Part shown: positions 8,035-17,098 of the stretch, one piece after another
Position numbering within the stretch: position 1 is the first letter of the stretch
Layout of the letters: the number at the start of each line of letters is the position of its first letter
Source: Candidatus Thioglobus autotrophicus
GTDB lineage: Bacteria; Pseudomonadota; Gammaproteobacteria; PS1; Pseudothioglobaceae
Direction: 5' to 3'
Length of the DNA stretch: 41,573 nt
NCBI GenBank assembly: GCA_022448455.1
Contig: JAKUUR010000015.1
Location: forward strand, 1-41,573
The notes under the pieces: generated by a model
What the model saw: only the letters and a program-made list of their open reading frames with translations
Told to the model about the DNA's origin: nothing
The model's database searches: none
Program-made: the position numbers and the translations under genes

Positions 8035-9858
8035 ATGAACTGGATAACAAAACTATTTCCATTTTTGTTATGGATTAAGGATTTAAAAAATCCTAAAGTG
8101 CTTAAGGCAGATACTTTGGCAGGTGTTACTGTTGCTTTAGTAATAATTCCCCAATCAATGGCGTATGCTCAGTTGGCGGGCTTGGGTCCTCAGTATGGTC
8201 TATATGCATCATTCTTACCGGTCATGATTGGTGCTCTTATGGGGTCATCAAGACAGTTATCTACAGGTCCGGTTGCAGTGGTCTCATTATTAACAGCAGC
8301 TGCTCTCGGAGAGATAGTTACTGATGCTTCAAGTTATGCTGTGTATGCAGCTTTGTTAGCTCTAATTGTTGGATTGTTTCAGTTTTCTCTTGGTGTTCTG
8401 AGAATGGGTTTTGTGATCAACTTCGTGTCCCACCCAGTTGTGAGTGGCTTTACAAATGCTGCGGCAATTATTATTGGTGCCTCCCAACTCCACAAGGTTT
8501 TTGGTATTAGGGTTATCAATAGCAGTGACACTGATTGGGTTTCTGCTTGTCAACCATTAACTATGATTGAAAGGATAGAAAAGGTGGGCAGTGAGGGTTT
8601 ACATACTATCTGTAATGCAGACCAAAATTACGAAACTATAGGTCGTTTACTGGAAGCTGCACTGTTTTATACCCATACACCAACTATAACTATGGCTGTA
8701 ATGGGAATACTTGGTATAGTACTATTAAAGCGATTCTATCCAAGAATTCCCGCGATATTGACGGTAGTAGTAATTTCTACTGCGATTTCATTTTTGATTG
8801 GCTATGAGTCGATGGGTGGTGCAATTGTTTCCTCTATAGGTATAGATGGCTTATTTAGTTTTCAAATCCCTAGTTTCGATTTCAATGCCATGGGCACTCT
8901 ATTTGTCTATGCTATCACTATCTCTTTAATCGGGTTTATGGAAGCAATCACCGTTGCTAAATCTATGGCTGCAAAAACCAAGCAGCGCCTTGATATTAAC
9001 CAGGAGCTGATTGGTCAGGGCTTGTCAAATATTGGCTCAAGTTTTTTTCAGGGCTACCCAGTCTCTGGTTCCTTTTCACGTACCGCGGTAAACATGTCAG
9101 CAGGTGCAGCAACTGGTTTTTCTTCTGTAGTGACAGCTCTTATTGTGGGTCTAACTATTCTTTGGTTGACGCCTTTATTGTATCACCTCCCTCAGGCTAC
9201 ATTAGCGGCTGTGATTTTGATGGCGGTAGTGAACTTAATCCATTTTGCGCCAATCAAGCATGCCTGGAAAGTAGAAAAGCAAGATGGTATTGTTGGCTTA
9301 TTAACTTTTATATTGACCCTGATTTTTGCACCACATCTTGAAAACGGAATTGCATTTGGCGTTATTTTATCTCTTGGGCTGTTTCTTTATCGAACCACGC
9401 AACCAAAGTTCACTGAATTAGCGGTGCAAGATGGATCGATTAATTTTTCTCCTTTTGGAGGTGAGGACATTGAAAGTAGTGGTGTCGTGAAGCTTGTTAA
9501 ATATAGCGGATCACTATATTTTGCCAATGCCGCTTACTTTGAAACGCAAATGCTTGAATTAATTGCTAAAAATAAAGAACAATTAAAATATATTGTTGTC
9601 GATGTCGGTGCCCTCAATCAAATTGATGCCACTGGCGAAGCAGTGTTATCTGAGTTAGTTCAGTCCTGCTCTGACACTGGAATAGAAATACTTTTTTCAA
9701 GAACTGAAAGATTAGAGGCAGAATTGTTTCGCTCTGGATTTAAAAAGCGTTTTGGTGAAAATCGTTTTTTTAATCGCACAGCTCAGGCACTTAAGTATGT
9801 TTGGGAAGAAATCGAAAGAGAGGAAGAGTCCGAGGACAAGGTGATAAATATCACTTAA
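8035..9858 (+). CDS. SulP-family anion (sulfate) permease with STAS domain
   Basis: This protein of 607 residues has the SulP signature region (DTLAGVTVALVIIPQSMAYA, QYGLYASFLPVMIGALMGSS, STGPVAVVSL) near the N terminus, many membrane segments, and a C-terminal STAS domain (about 470-590, YIVVDVGALNQIDATGEAVL). It resembles the classical sulfate permease branch more than its divergent neighbour. A TTG at 8032 is in frame, but ATG 8035 is the likelier start; no clear ribosome-binding site is seen. Substrate is probably sulfate or another small oxyanion; in a sulfur oxidiser export of sulfate is conceivable. No regulatory domain other than STAS is present. Confidence 0.9.
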   Translation: MNWITKLFPFLLWIKDLKNPKVLKADTLAGVTVALVIIPQSMAYAQLAGLGPQYGLYASFLPVMIGALMGSSRQLSTGPVAVVSLLTAAALGEIVTDASSYAVYAALLALIVGLFQFSLGVLRMGFVINFVSHPVVSGFTNAAAIIIGASQLHKVFGIRVINSSDTDWVSACQPLTMIERIEKVGSEGLHTICNADQNYETIGRLLEAALFYTHTPTITMAVMGILGIVLLKRFYPRIPAILTVVVISTAISFLIGYESMGGAIVSSIGIDGLFSFQIPSFDFNAMGTLFVYAITISLIGFMEAITVAKSMAAKTKQRLDINQELIGQGLSNIGSSFFQGYPVSGSFSRTAVNMSAGAATGFSSVVTALIVGLTILWLTPLLYHLPQATLAAVILMAVVNLIHFAPIKHAWKVEKQDGIVGLLTFILTLIFAPHLENGIAFGVILSLGLFLYRTTQPKFTELAVQDGSINFSPFGGEDIESSGVVKLVKYSGSLYFANAAYFETQMLELIAKNKEQLKYIVVDVGALNQIDATGEAVLSELVQSCSDTGIEILFSRTERLEAELFRSGFKKRFGENRFFNRTAQALKYVWEEIEREEESEDKVINIT

Positions 9859-9881
9859 TTTTTTTTGGATTATTATCCCTT

Positions 9882-10625
9882 TTAGAGATCGTGATAAAAA
9901 GCTTTTACAAAATACAAGCCCTGAGGTTCAGCAGTTGGGCCAGCTTGTTTACGATCTTTGCTTTGTAAAACTGACAACATCCAATTAATCTCCCTCTCAT
10001 CTCTGCCTATTTTAAGAAGCGTTCCTACTATATTACGGACCATATGATGCAGGAATGCATTGGCTTTGATTTTTATCAGTATCGTATCATCAGTTTTGAT
10101 TATCTCTATGGATTCTACAGTCTTAATAGGGGATTTTGCTTGACACAAGTTTCCCCTAAAGGCTGAAAAGTCATGCTCACCAAGCAAAAAATCTGCAGCC
10201 TTTCTCATCTTTTTAATGTCAAGTGATCTTGGTTCCCAAAAATTGTAGTTTGTTTTTAAAGAGGAGCGAACAGGGTGGTTATGTATTTTGTATTGATATG
10301 ACCTAGCATAAGCATCAAACCTGGCATGAAAGTCATCACTCACCTCCTTTACCCAGGTGAAGTTTACATCACTCGGGAGGTTGACGTTACCGCCAAATAA
10401 CCAAGCCTTGCTGTCTCTATTTGATTCAGTTTCAAAATGAATAACTTGTTCTTTTGCATGTACACCTGCATCTGTCCTGCCAGAGCAAAAGACACGAACA
10501 GAGTGATCTGCTACCTTGGATAAGGCTAATTCAACGACACCCTGTACTGTTCTGAGTCCGTTTTCTTGTATCTGCCAACCGTGAAAATCAGTTCCAAAAT
10601 ATTCAACACCAAGCGCAATTTTCAT
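9882..10625 (-). CDS. truA: tRNA pseudouridine(38-40) synthase TruA
   Basis: The product (247 residues from this ATG) modifies uridines 38-40 in the anticodon stem-loop of many tRNAs. It starts MKIALGVEYFGTDFHGWQ and contains the catalytic-Asp motif GRTDAGVHA (Asp about residue 53). RSYQYKIHN and HHMVRNIVGTLLKIG follow, with the family order conserved. An in-frame ATG at 10665-10667 would add a 14-residue basic extension with little family support. The gene converges with the SulP permease gene and is divergent from dgkA. Confidence 0.95.
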   Translation of the reverse strand: MKIALGVEYFGTDFHGWQIQENGLRTVQGVVELALSKVADHSVRVFCSGRTDAGVHAKEQVIHFETESNRDSKAWLFGGNVNLPSDVNFTWVKEVSDDFHARFDAYARSYQYKIHNHPVRSSLKTNYNFWEPRSLDIKKMRKAADFLLGEHDFSAFRGNLCQAKSPIKTVESIEIIKTDDTILIKIKANAFLHHMVRNIVGTLLKIGRDEREINWMLSVLQSKDRKQAGPTAEPQGLYFVKAFYHDL

Positions 10626-10726
10626 AAGCAACGCCAATTTTTTTTTTATTGTAAAATTAGTAGTCATATTTTAACAAAGTATTACACCCATCCAAATGAG
10701 ACTCTTCATCTGGAGATATAGATCTT

Positions 10727-11089
10727 ATGGACAATAACACCAAACCAACAGGTATCAAAAAGCTGCTCTTTGCTTGCATCTATTCAGCCAAAGGCTTGAA
10801 GGCTTGCTACCAGTCTGAGTTCGCATTTAGACTGGAAGTTTGGTTGGCCATAGTGTTGATACCAATTGGCTATTTGCTTGGCGAATCCGAAGTTGAAAGG
10901 GTGTTGCTTATTGTCCCTATTTTTATTGTCCTAATAGTTGAAATGCTGAACTCAGCCATCGAAGCGATGATTGATCGGATTAGTATGGAACGCCACGAGC
11001 TTTCAGGATTTGCTAAGGATGTTGCATCGGCTGCTGTGTTTATGTCTTTAATTATTTTTCTGGTTACGTGGTCTATTATTCTTCTCTAG
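10727..11089 (+). CDS. dgkA: Diacylglycerol kinase
   Basis: This 120-residue integral inner-membrane enzyme phosphorylates diacylglycerol to phosphatidate, recycling lipid released during envelope glycan modification. The signature EMLNSAIEAMIDRIS (~72-86) holds the conserved Glu and Asn of the active site. Three hydrophobic segments (~38-53, 57-75, 98-119) match the trimeric DgkA topology. It overlaps the next gene by 22 bases, suggesting coupled expression. Confidence 0.95.
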   Translation: MDNNTKPTGIKKLLFACIYSAKGLKACYQSEFAFRLEVWLAIVLIPIGYLLGESEVERVLLIVPIFIVLIVEMLNSAIEAMIDRISMERHELSGFAKDVASAAVFMSLIIFLVTWSIILL

Positions 11090-11823
11090 TCGAGTTATTA
11101 CCGAAAGACCTAGAGTGCCATTTTTTTGACTCGATTGAGAGTACAAACCTTTTTTTGACCAATAGACCTTTTTCAAACAAGGTGCAGCTATGTGTTACCC
11201 GTGAACAAACTCAAGGAAAAGGGCAGCATGGAAGACACTGGGAGTCGCAGAGGGACGGTAGTATCCTGTTTTCCATCCGACGCTATTTTCAACAAGAGTG
11301 CAACCTAAATGGGCTCAGTTTAGTAATTGGATTGGCAATTGTAAAGGTTCTCGAGAAAGAGTGTTTAGTTGAAGGTTTTAAAATCAAGTGGCCAAATGAT
11401 ATCTATTTTGAAGATAAAAAATTAGCTGGAATTTTGTTAGAAAATCAGATGCAATCGAAAAACCAATCCGTAGTCATTGGGGTAGGCATAAATTATGCTT
11501 TAGATCAAAATATGGTTTGTAAAATACCTTGGATAGATTTGGCAAAGATAACAAAAACATTGCCTGATATTAAGTTGTTGACTGCCGAAATAATAAACAA
11601 CATTTTAGTCATGTCAGATCATTTTAGTGCATTCGGCTTTGATGACTTTAAATCTGACTGGAAGAGATATGATATGCTTCAAGGTAAACGAGTTAAGATC
11701 ACAGATATAGAGGAGTCTTTTGAAGGTGAGGTGGTCGGTGTGAGTTCAAAAGGAGCGCTAAAAATATTTACAAAAGACGGAGTCAAAGAACTATACAGCT
11801 CTAGGCATATAGAATATATTTAG
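11068..11823 (+). CDS. birA: Biotin--protein ligase lacking a DNA-binding domain
   Basis: This 251-residue enzyme activates biotin with ATP and attaches it to the biotin carboxyl carrier protein. Motifs seen are DSIESTN, the nucleotide-binding GKGQHGRHW (equivalent to GRGRRGR), and KWPNDIYFEDKKLAGILLE with the biotin-contacting lysine, then a C-terminal SH3-like domain (~200-251). It lacks the N-terminal winged helix of E. coli BirA, so it is a monofunctional (class I) ligase that cannot repress biotin genes. The GTG at 11068 lies inside dgkA and is the only plausible start in frame. Confidence 0.92.
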   Translation: MVYYSSLVELLPKDLECHFFDSIESTNLFLTNRPFSNKVQLCVTREQTQGKGQHGRHWESQRDGSILFSIRRYFQQECNLNGLSLVIGLAIVKVLEKECLVEGFKIKWPNDIYFEDKKLAGILLENQMQSKNQSVVIGVGINYALDQNMVCKIPWIDLAKITKTLPDIKLLTAEIINNILVMSDHFSAFGFDDFKSDWKRYDMLQGKRVKITDIEESFEGEVVGVSSKGALKIFTKDGVKELYSSRHIEYI

Positions 11824-11862
11824 GGTAAGATAGTTGCACCCATATTCAAACAGCTAAAACGA

Positions 11863-12612
11863 ATGGCAGACCATCCAGAACTCACCTTCGATATGTTAGA
11901 AGTAAAAAATATTCACAAAAAGTACGCTCAACGTGAAGTTGTAAACGACGTTTCATTTTCCGTCAAGGCTGGAGAAATTGTTGGACTGCTGGGGCCAAAT
12001 GGAGCGGGTAAGACAACCTGTTTTTATATCACTTGTGGTTTGGTTAGGTCTAATAAGGGAGAAGTGTTTCTTAACCACAAAAGTATTGGCCATATGCCGA
12101 TGCATAAGCGTGCCAATTTAGGACTTGGTTATCTACCACAAGAGCCTTCAATTTTCCGAAAATTGAGTGTTGAGGATAATATCATGGCTGTCCTGGAGCT
12201 TAATAAATCGTTACCAGCTAAACAGAGAAAACATAGACTTGAAGAACTTTTGTCAGAGTTTAATGTTGAAAATGTCCGACATATCAAAGGGATTACTCTT
12301 TCGGGAGGTGAGCGTAGGCGGGTCGAAATTGCCAGATCACTTGCAATGGACCCAAAATTTATTTTATTAGATGAGCCTTTTTCTGGTATTGATCCTATCT
12401 CAGTTGGCGATATTCAAGAAATCATCTATCAGCTTAGAGATAAAGGTATTGGCATCTTAATTACAGATCACAATTATCGAGAAATGCTTGATACTTGCAA
12501 TCGTTCTTATGTTTTAAATTCTGGCAAGATAATTGCACAGGGTGGCAAAGAATCTATCTTGACGAATGACGACGTAAAAAAGGTTTACTTAGGCGAAAAC
12601 ATCAGTGAGTAA
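11863..12612 (+). CDS. lptB: LPS export ABC transporter ATP-binding protein LptB
   Basis: This 249-residue ABC ATPase powers extraction of lipopolysaccharide from the inner membrane with LptF, LptG and LptC. Walker [11 protein letters not shown]-loop [16 protein letters not shown], signature [16 protein letters not shown], Walker [16 protein letters not shown] and H-loop ITDHN are intact. The C terminus [13 protein letters not shown] is characteristic of LptB. A second ATG at 11893 gives a length nearer the family's 241; neither has a strong ribosome-binding site. It overlaps tsaD by 8 bases. The usual lptA/lptC/rpoN neighbours are not present here. Confidence 0.94.
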   Translation: MADHPELTFDMLEVKNIHKKYAQREVVNDVSFSVKAGEIVGLLGPNGAGKTTCFYITCGLVRSNKGEVFLNHKSIGHMPMHKRANLGLGYLPQEPSIFRKLSVEDNIMAVLELNKSLPAKQRKHRLEELLSEFNVENVRHIKGITLSGGERRRVEIARSLAMDPKFILLDEPFSGIDPISVGDIQEIIYQLRDKGIGILITDHNYREMLDTCNRSYVLNSGKIIAQGGKESILTNDDVKKVYLGENISE

Positions 12613-13627
12613 GAAATCATTTATAACATTAGGCATCGAATCTTCTTGCGATGAAACAGGTATAGGGCTCTACAGTAGTGATCGAGGTTTGCTTGCTCAT
12701 AAATTGTTTTCACAGGTAGATTTGCATGCTGAATATGGAGGCGTTGTGCCTGAACTTGCTTCCCGAGACCATATCCAACGAGCTTTACCATTAATTAGAG
12801 AAACTCTAGATGCAGGTAATATTGAATTAGAGGAATTAACTGGTATTGCATACACCGCCGGGCCTGGCTTATCAGGAGCTTTACTGGTTGGAGGTTCTAT
12901 TGCCCAGAGCCTTGCCTGGGGTTTGGGAATTCCTGCTTTAGGTGTTCACCACATGGAGGGTCATTTATTGGCACCACTTTTAGGTTCATCACAACCAAAG
13001 TTTCCATTTGTGGCACTTCTAGTTTCAGGAGGGCATACCCTTCTCGTTGAGGTTGATGGTATAGGTGAATATAATATATTAGGCCAATCATTAGATGATG
13101 CGGTTGGGGAAGCTTTTGATAAAACAGCAAAAATTCTTGGTTTGGGATATCCTGGAGGCCCAGCACTAGCTCTTTTGGCTATCAAGGGAGTAGAAGGTCG
13201 ATTTGATTTTCCTCGACCAATGATTAATAGACCGGGTCTAGACTTTAGTTTTAGTGGTTTAAAGACATTTGCACGTAACACATTTATAAATTTTCCGAAA
13301 GAAAAAGCCAGTATTGCAAAGGCTTTTGAAGTCGCTGCTACTGAAACCTTGATGATTAAATGCCGAAGGGCAATTGAACAGACGGGCTTTTCAACACTTG
13401 TCGTTGCAGGAGGGGTTAGTGCCAATTTAGCACTTCGTCAAACCCTAAATGATATGGCAAAGAAACTTAACATTGAGGTTCATTATCCAGCCCCTGAATT
13501 TTGTACAGATAATGGAGCAATGATTGCTCTTGCAGGTCATTATCGCTTGCTTTCTGGCCAAAGTAATGATCACTATGAAGTTCTGGTCAAGCCACGCTGG
13601 AATTTAGAAGAATTAGAAGCGATTTGA
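12605..13627 (+). CDS. tsaD: tRNA N6-adenosine threonylcarbamoyltransferase TsaD
   Basis: This 340-residue enzyme transfers threonylcarbamoyl to A37 of ANN-decoding tRNAs, acting with TsaB, TsaE and TsaC. It has the ASKHA fold motifs [11 protein letters not shown] at the N terminus, the metal-binding [11 protein letters not shown] (~115), [14 protein letters not shown]-like [18 protein letters not shown], and [10 protein letters not shown] (~272). Length equals the family norm. The GTG start at 12605 lies within lptB, implying translational coupling. Confidence 0.97.
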   Translation: MSKKSFITLGIESSCDETGIGLYSSDRGLLAHKLFSQVDLHAEYGGVVPELASRDHIQRALPLIRETLDAGNIELEELTGIAYTAGPGLSGALLVGGSIAQSLAWGLGIPALGVHHMEGHLLAPLLGSSQPKFPFVALLVSGGHTLLVEVDGIGEYNILGQSLDDAVGEAFDKTAKILGLGYPGGPALALLAIKGVEGRFDFPRPMINRPGLDFSFSGLKTFARNTFINFPKEKASIAKAFEVAATETLMIKCRRAIEQTGFSTLVVAGGVSANLALRQTLNDMAKKLNIEVHYPAPEFCTDNGAMIALAGHYRLLSGQSNDHYEVLVKPRWNLEELEAI

Positions 13628-13804
13628 CTTTACAAACTAGTTAGTGCATATTTGAAACAAGGAAAATTGCAGCTAAATAAAGATTAATAACTATGTTGAG
13701 ATAGTGAAAATATCTGATAATAATTTTCAAACGCATATAATAATAAGCTTCAGAAGTAAGTCGATCTCAACCTAACCAGTTCTTATGTATAACTAACAAA
13801 TTTA

Positions 13805-14542
13805 ATGCTAATTATTCCCGCAATAGACTTAAAGGATGGCCAATGCGTTCGCCTTAGACAAGGTTTGATGTCTGATGCAACAGTTTTTTCAGATGATCCC
13901 AGTGAAATGGCCACTAAATGGGTCAATGAAGGTGCTAGAAGATTGCATTTGGTTGACCTTAACGGCGCCTTTGAAGGTAAACCAGTTAACGCCGATTGTG
14001 TCAACAAAATTACCCAGGCTTTTCCAGAAATACCAATCCAAATTGGTGGCGGTATTCGTGATTTAAATATTGCCAATACATATATTGAGGCAGGTATTAG
14101 TTATCTGATTATTGGTACAATGGCTGTTACTCATCCTGAGTTTGTTATAGAGTTATGTAGAGAGTTCCCAGGGAAAATTATTGTTGGTTTGGACGCTAAC
14201 AATGGCCTTGTGGCCACTGATGGCTGGATGAAACAGACAGATATAAATGCAGTTGATTTATCAAAAAAATTTGAACAGGATGGTGTCAGTTCAATTATCT
14301 ACACAGATATTGCAAGAGATGGAATGTTGCAGGGTGTCAACGTTATGGCAACTGTAGATCTTGCTAAGAAAACTCCCATTCCAATTATTGCCTCTGGTGG
14401 TATAGCAAATCTTGATGATATTGCAGTGCTTCTCAAAAATGCCCATCACGGTATAATTGGGGCCATCACTGGGAGAGCAATTTACGAAGGTTCTCTTGAT
14501 TTTACTGATGCACAAACAATGAGTGATATTTATGATCGTTGA
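13805..14542 (+). CDS. hisA: ProFAR isomerase HisA
   Basis: This 245-residue (beta/alpha)8 barrel isomerises ProFAR to PRFAR in histidine synthesis. The catalytic Asp pair is visible in [14 protein letters not shown] (Asp8) and [14 protein letters not shown] (~129), and phosphate-binding loops in GGGIRD and [10 protein letters not shown]. It stands alone, not in a his operon, and is followed by rnfH with an 11-base overlap. The 177-base spacer before it (13628-13804) contains only an 8-bp inverted repeat (13695-13702 with 13764-13771). Confidence 0.95.
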   Translation: MLIIPAIDLKDGQCVRLRQGLMSDATVFSDDPSEMATKWVNEGARRLHLVDLNGAFEGKPVNADCVNKITQAFPEIPIQIGGGIRDLNIANTYIEAGISYLIIGTMAVTHPEFVIELCREFPGKIIVGLDANNGLVATDGWMKQTDINAVDLSKKFEQDGVSSIIYTDIARDGMLQGVNVMATVDLAKKTPIPIIASGGIANLDDIAVLLKNAHHGIIGAITGRAIYEGSLDFTDAQTMSDIYDR

Positions 14543-14828
14543 AGTTGCATATGCACTTCCTGATAAGCAAAGCCTAATAAGTCTAGAGGTTGAAGAAGGC
14601 ACAACAATAAAAGAAGCTATCGAGGCTTCTGGTGTTTTGGACACTTATGACCAAATTGATCTCACAAGAGACAAGGTTGGTATTTTTTCTAAGTTTGCAA
14701 CACTTGACACAGTATTGCGTGAAAAGGATCGTGTTGAGATTTACCGCCCTTTAATTGCTGATCCTAAAAAGGTGCGCAAAGAGCGTGCAGCAAAGGGAAA
14801 AGCAATGCGTAGTGTCAAAAAAGCCTAA
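14532..14828 (+). CDS. rnfH: RnfH family (UPF0125) ubiquitin-like protein
   Basis: This 98-residue protein begins [20 protein letters not shown] and contains [12 protein letters not shown] and [20 protein letters not shown], the RnfH/UPF0125 pattern with a beta-grasp fold and a basic C terminus. Its biochemical role is not established; it is usually found beside the RatA toxin or Rnf genes, neither of which is here. ATG 14532 is chosen over an in-frame GTG at 14523; both overlap hisA. Confidence 0.88.
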   Translation: MIVEVAYALPDKQSLISLEVEEGTTIKEAIEASGVLDTYDQIDLTRDKVGIFSKFATLDTVLREKDRVEIYRPLIADPKKVRKERAAKGKAMRSVKKA

Positions 14829-14870
14829 TCCAAGGTAAAATAGACTACTCACGATAGAATTCAAAAATAC

Positions 14871-15737
14871 ATGAGCGAAGAAAAACCTCCGAGTCGACCT
14901 TTTTTTCTAAGGTTATTTAAAAAAAATTTTCAACAAACTTTAAAGCCCAGAGCGAAATTAATGCAGGCCTTGGAAGAGGCAGAAGACAATCTTGTCATTG
15001 ACCCATACAGTCGATCAGTAATTGAGGGCGTTATGCAAGTCGAAAGCCTAACGGTGCGAGATGTGATGGTGCCAAGATCGAAAATGATTATGATTGACTC
15101 TGAATCCTCTACTAGCGAACTGTTGCAGATCATGGTGAGTTCATACCACTCACGCTTTCCGATACACAATAAGGAGCAAGATTCGATTTTAGGTATCGTA
15201 TTAGCAAAAGACTTGCTTTCTCATTTTGCCCAAGATGATAACGATGAATTCAACTACCGAGAGTATCTTAGAGATGCGCTATCTGTACCTGAAAGCAAGC
15301 CTTTAGGGGCACTGTTAAGGGAATTTCAACAAAATAAATCTCATATGGCGATAGTGATGGATGAGTATGGTGAATTTGCAGGTCTGGTCACTCTTGAAGA
15401 TGTGATTGAGCAAATTGTTGGAGAAATTGAGGATGAGCATGATCAGGAAGAAGATAATATTATTGACTATGGCGATGGCCGTTATTTACTTCAGGCAAAC
15501 ACCCCTTTAATTGAATTTAATGAGTTTTTTGAGACATCTATAAAGAATGAAGATTATGACACTGTGGCAGGTTTGGTTATTTCAGGTTTTACATACTTAC
15601 CTGAACAAATGAGTGAAATTACACTTCACGGTTTTCAATTTAAGGTACTAAAAACGGATTCTCGTCGCATTCATCTTTTAGAGGTTCAGCGAGTTACTCA
15701 AGCTATTGAAACGCCTTTAGAATCAAGTAGCCCTTAA
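14871..15737 (+). CDS. corC: CorC/YbeX family CBS-domain protein
   Basis: This 288-residue cytosolic protein has two CBS domains (about 65-190; RDVMVPRSKMIMIDSES, SRFPIHNKEQDSILGIVLAKD, MAIVMDEYGEFAGLVTLEDV) and a C-terminal CorC/HlyC domain (~200-280). CorC proteins are linked to magnesium and cobalt efflux and, as YbeX, to ribosome and RNA metabolism. E. coli ybeX sits with ybeY, ybeZ and lnt, none of which is seen here. Confidence 0.92.
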   Translation: MSEEKPPSRPFFLRLFKKNFQQTLKPRAKLMQALEEAEDNLVIDPYSRSVIEGVMQVESLTVRDVMVPRSKMIMIDSESSTSELLQIMVSSYHSRFPIHNKEQDSILGIVLAKDLLSHFAQDDNDEFNYREYLRDALSVPESKPLGALLREFQQNKSHMAIVMDEYGEFAGLVTLEDVIEQIVGEIEDEHDQEEDNIIDYGDGRYLLQANTPLIEFNEFFETSIKNEDYDTVAGLVISGFTYLPEQMSEITLHGFQFKVLKTDSRRIHLLEVQRVTQAIETPLESSSP

Positions 15738-15781
15738 TAGAAAAATCTTTAATAGTTAATGGCTGAGTATAATTTATCGTT

Positions 15782-17098
15782 ATGAATACCCTTGAACAAA
15801 CTACACAGCTTGCGATAGAATTAATCAAACAGCAACAAGCAACCGACTACGAATTTTCAGTAGGTAAAAGTTCAGGTGTTTCTACTTCAGTTAGGCTGTC
15901 AGAGGTAGAAACATTAAAGTATCACCTTGATGCGAGCTTTGATGTCAGTGTTTATATTGGTAAAAACAAAGGTCAAGCGACTAGCGTTGATCTAAGTAAA
16001 AAGAGTTTAAAAAATGCAATTGAGTCTGCCTGCCTAATAGCAAAATATACCCAAGAGGACCCTTTTAATGGGTTAGCACCGAGTGATAGGATGGCATGGC
16101 AAGTGCCTGATCTGAAACTTTATCATCCCTGGAATCTAGACGCCAAGAAGAGTATTGATATCGCCATGGAGTGTGAGCAAATTGCTCTTGAACAGCCCGA
16201 GATAGATAACTCTGATGGTGCAGAGCTTTCAAGTTTTGAAGGTGAAAGCATCTATGCGAATTCTAATGGTTTGATTGCAGAATTAAAAAATACCAAACAC
16301 ACACTTTTCTGTTCATTGATTGCCAAGCGTAATGACGAGATGCAGACAGCTTATGAATATGGCATTGCCCTTGACGCTAATGATTTGACATCGGCAACGC
16401 AAGTTGGTTTAGCGGCAGCGAAATTAGCCCAAGAGAAGTTAGGCTCTCGTCACTTAAACCCCCAAAAATGCCCAATCATTTTCACTCCAAGACAATCTTC
16501 TGGTTTATTTTCCCAATTACTTGGCGCTCTTAGTGGCTCTAGACAATATAGAAAGACTTCATTTTTATTAGACTCTTTGGGTAAAGATGTACTACCCAGA
16601 ACGGTAAGTGTTTATGAGGATCCTCTTCAAGTAAAAACTCTAGGTGCAATAGCCTTTGATCAAGATGGAGTGTTAAAGAAAAAGCAGTTTTTTATAGAAA
16701 ACGGCAGAGTTTCAAGTTATATCATGGGTCAATATTCTGCCAACCAGTTAGGGTTGGAATCAACTGCAAATGCAGGTGGCGTGAGTAACTGTTGTATTGA
16801 TGCTAACTTTGATGGCGGGTTGGCTGAACTTACTAAGAGTATGGATAGAGGGCTTATTGTGACTGACCTAATGGGACATGGTATAAACATAACAACCGGT
16901 AACTATTCAAGAGGAGCCAGTGGTTTTTGGGTTGAAAATGGTGAAATACAATACCCAGTATCGGGTATCACCATTGCCGGCAACCTCAAAAGCATGATGA
17001 GAAATATTATTTCGGTGGGCAGTGATGTTGATAACAGGAGTAATCTTAAGGTTGGTTCAACACTTATTAGTGAAATGACAATCTCTGGAGAGGGGTAG
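15782..17098 (+). CDS. pmbA: TldE/PmbA metalloprotease subunit
   Basis: This 438-residue protein of the TldD/TldE family forms a heterodimeric protease that trims modified peptides such as microcin B17 and degrades antitoxins. Family stretches include DYEFSVGKSSG, SDGAELSSFEGESIYANSNG, SGLFSQLLGALSGSRQYRKTSFLLDSLGK and GNYSRGASGFWVENGEIQYPV. The TldE subunit lacks the HExxxH zinc motif, and none is seen here. tldD is not in the window. The next gene starts on the base after its stop codon. Confidence 0.94.
   Translation: MNTLEQTTQLAIELIKQQQATDYEFSVGKSSGVSTSVRLSEVETLKYHLDASFDVSVYIGKNKGQATSVDLSKKSLKNAIESACLIAKYTQEDPFNGLAPSDRMAWQVPDLKLYHPWNLDAKKSIDIAMECEQIALEQPEIDNSDGAELSSFEGESIYANSNGLIAELKNTKHTLFCSLIAKRNDEMQTAYEYGIALDANDLTSATQVGLAAAKLAQEKLGSRHLNPQKCPIIFTPRQSSGLFSQLLGALSGSRQYRKTSFLLDSLGKDVLPRTVSVYEDPLQVKTLGAIAFDQDGVLKKKQFFIENGRVSSYIMGQYSANQLGLESTANAGGVSNCCIDANFDGGLAELTKSMDRGLIVTDLMGHGINITTGNYSRGASGFWVENGEIQYPVSGITIAGNLKSMMRNIISVGSDVDNRSNLKVGSTLISEMTISGEG

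Noticed and set aside
10626-10667. 14-residue N-terminal extension of TruA
   Set aside because: Lys-rich sequence from an A-tract, no ribosome-binding site and no match to the family start; the internal ATG fits better.
12961-13425. 154-codon open frame opposite tsaD
   Set aside because: It lies entirely within a strongly conserved gene and has no recognisable motif.
13628-13804. Riboswitch or attenuator before hisA
   Set aside because: No known riboswitch core, no leader peptide with His codons and no terminator were recognised.
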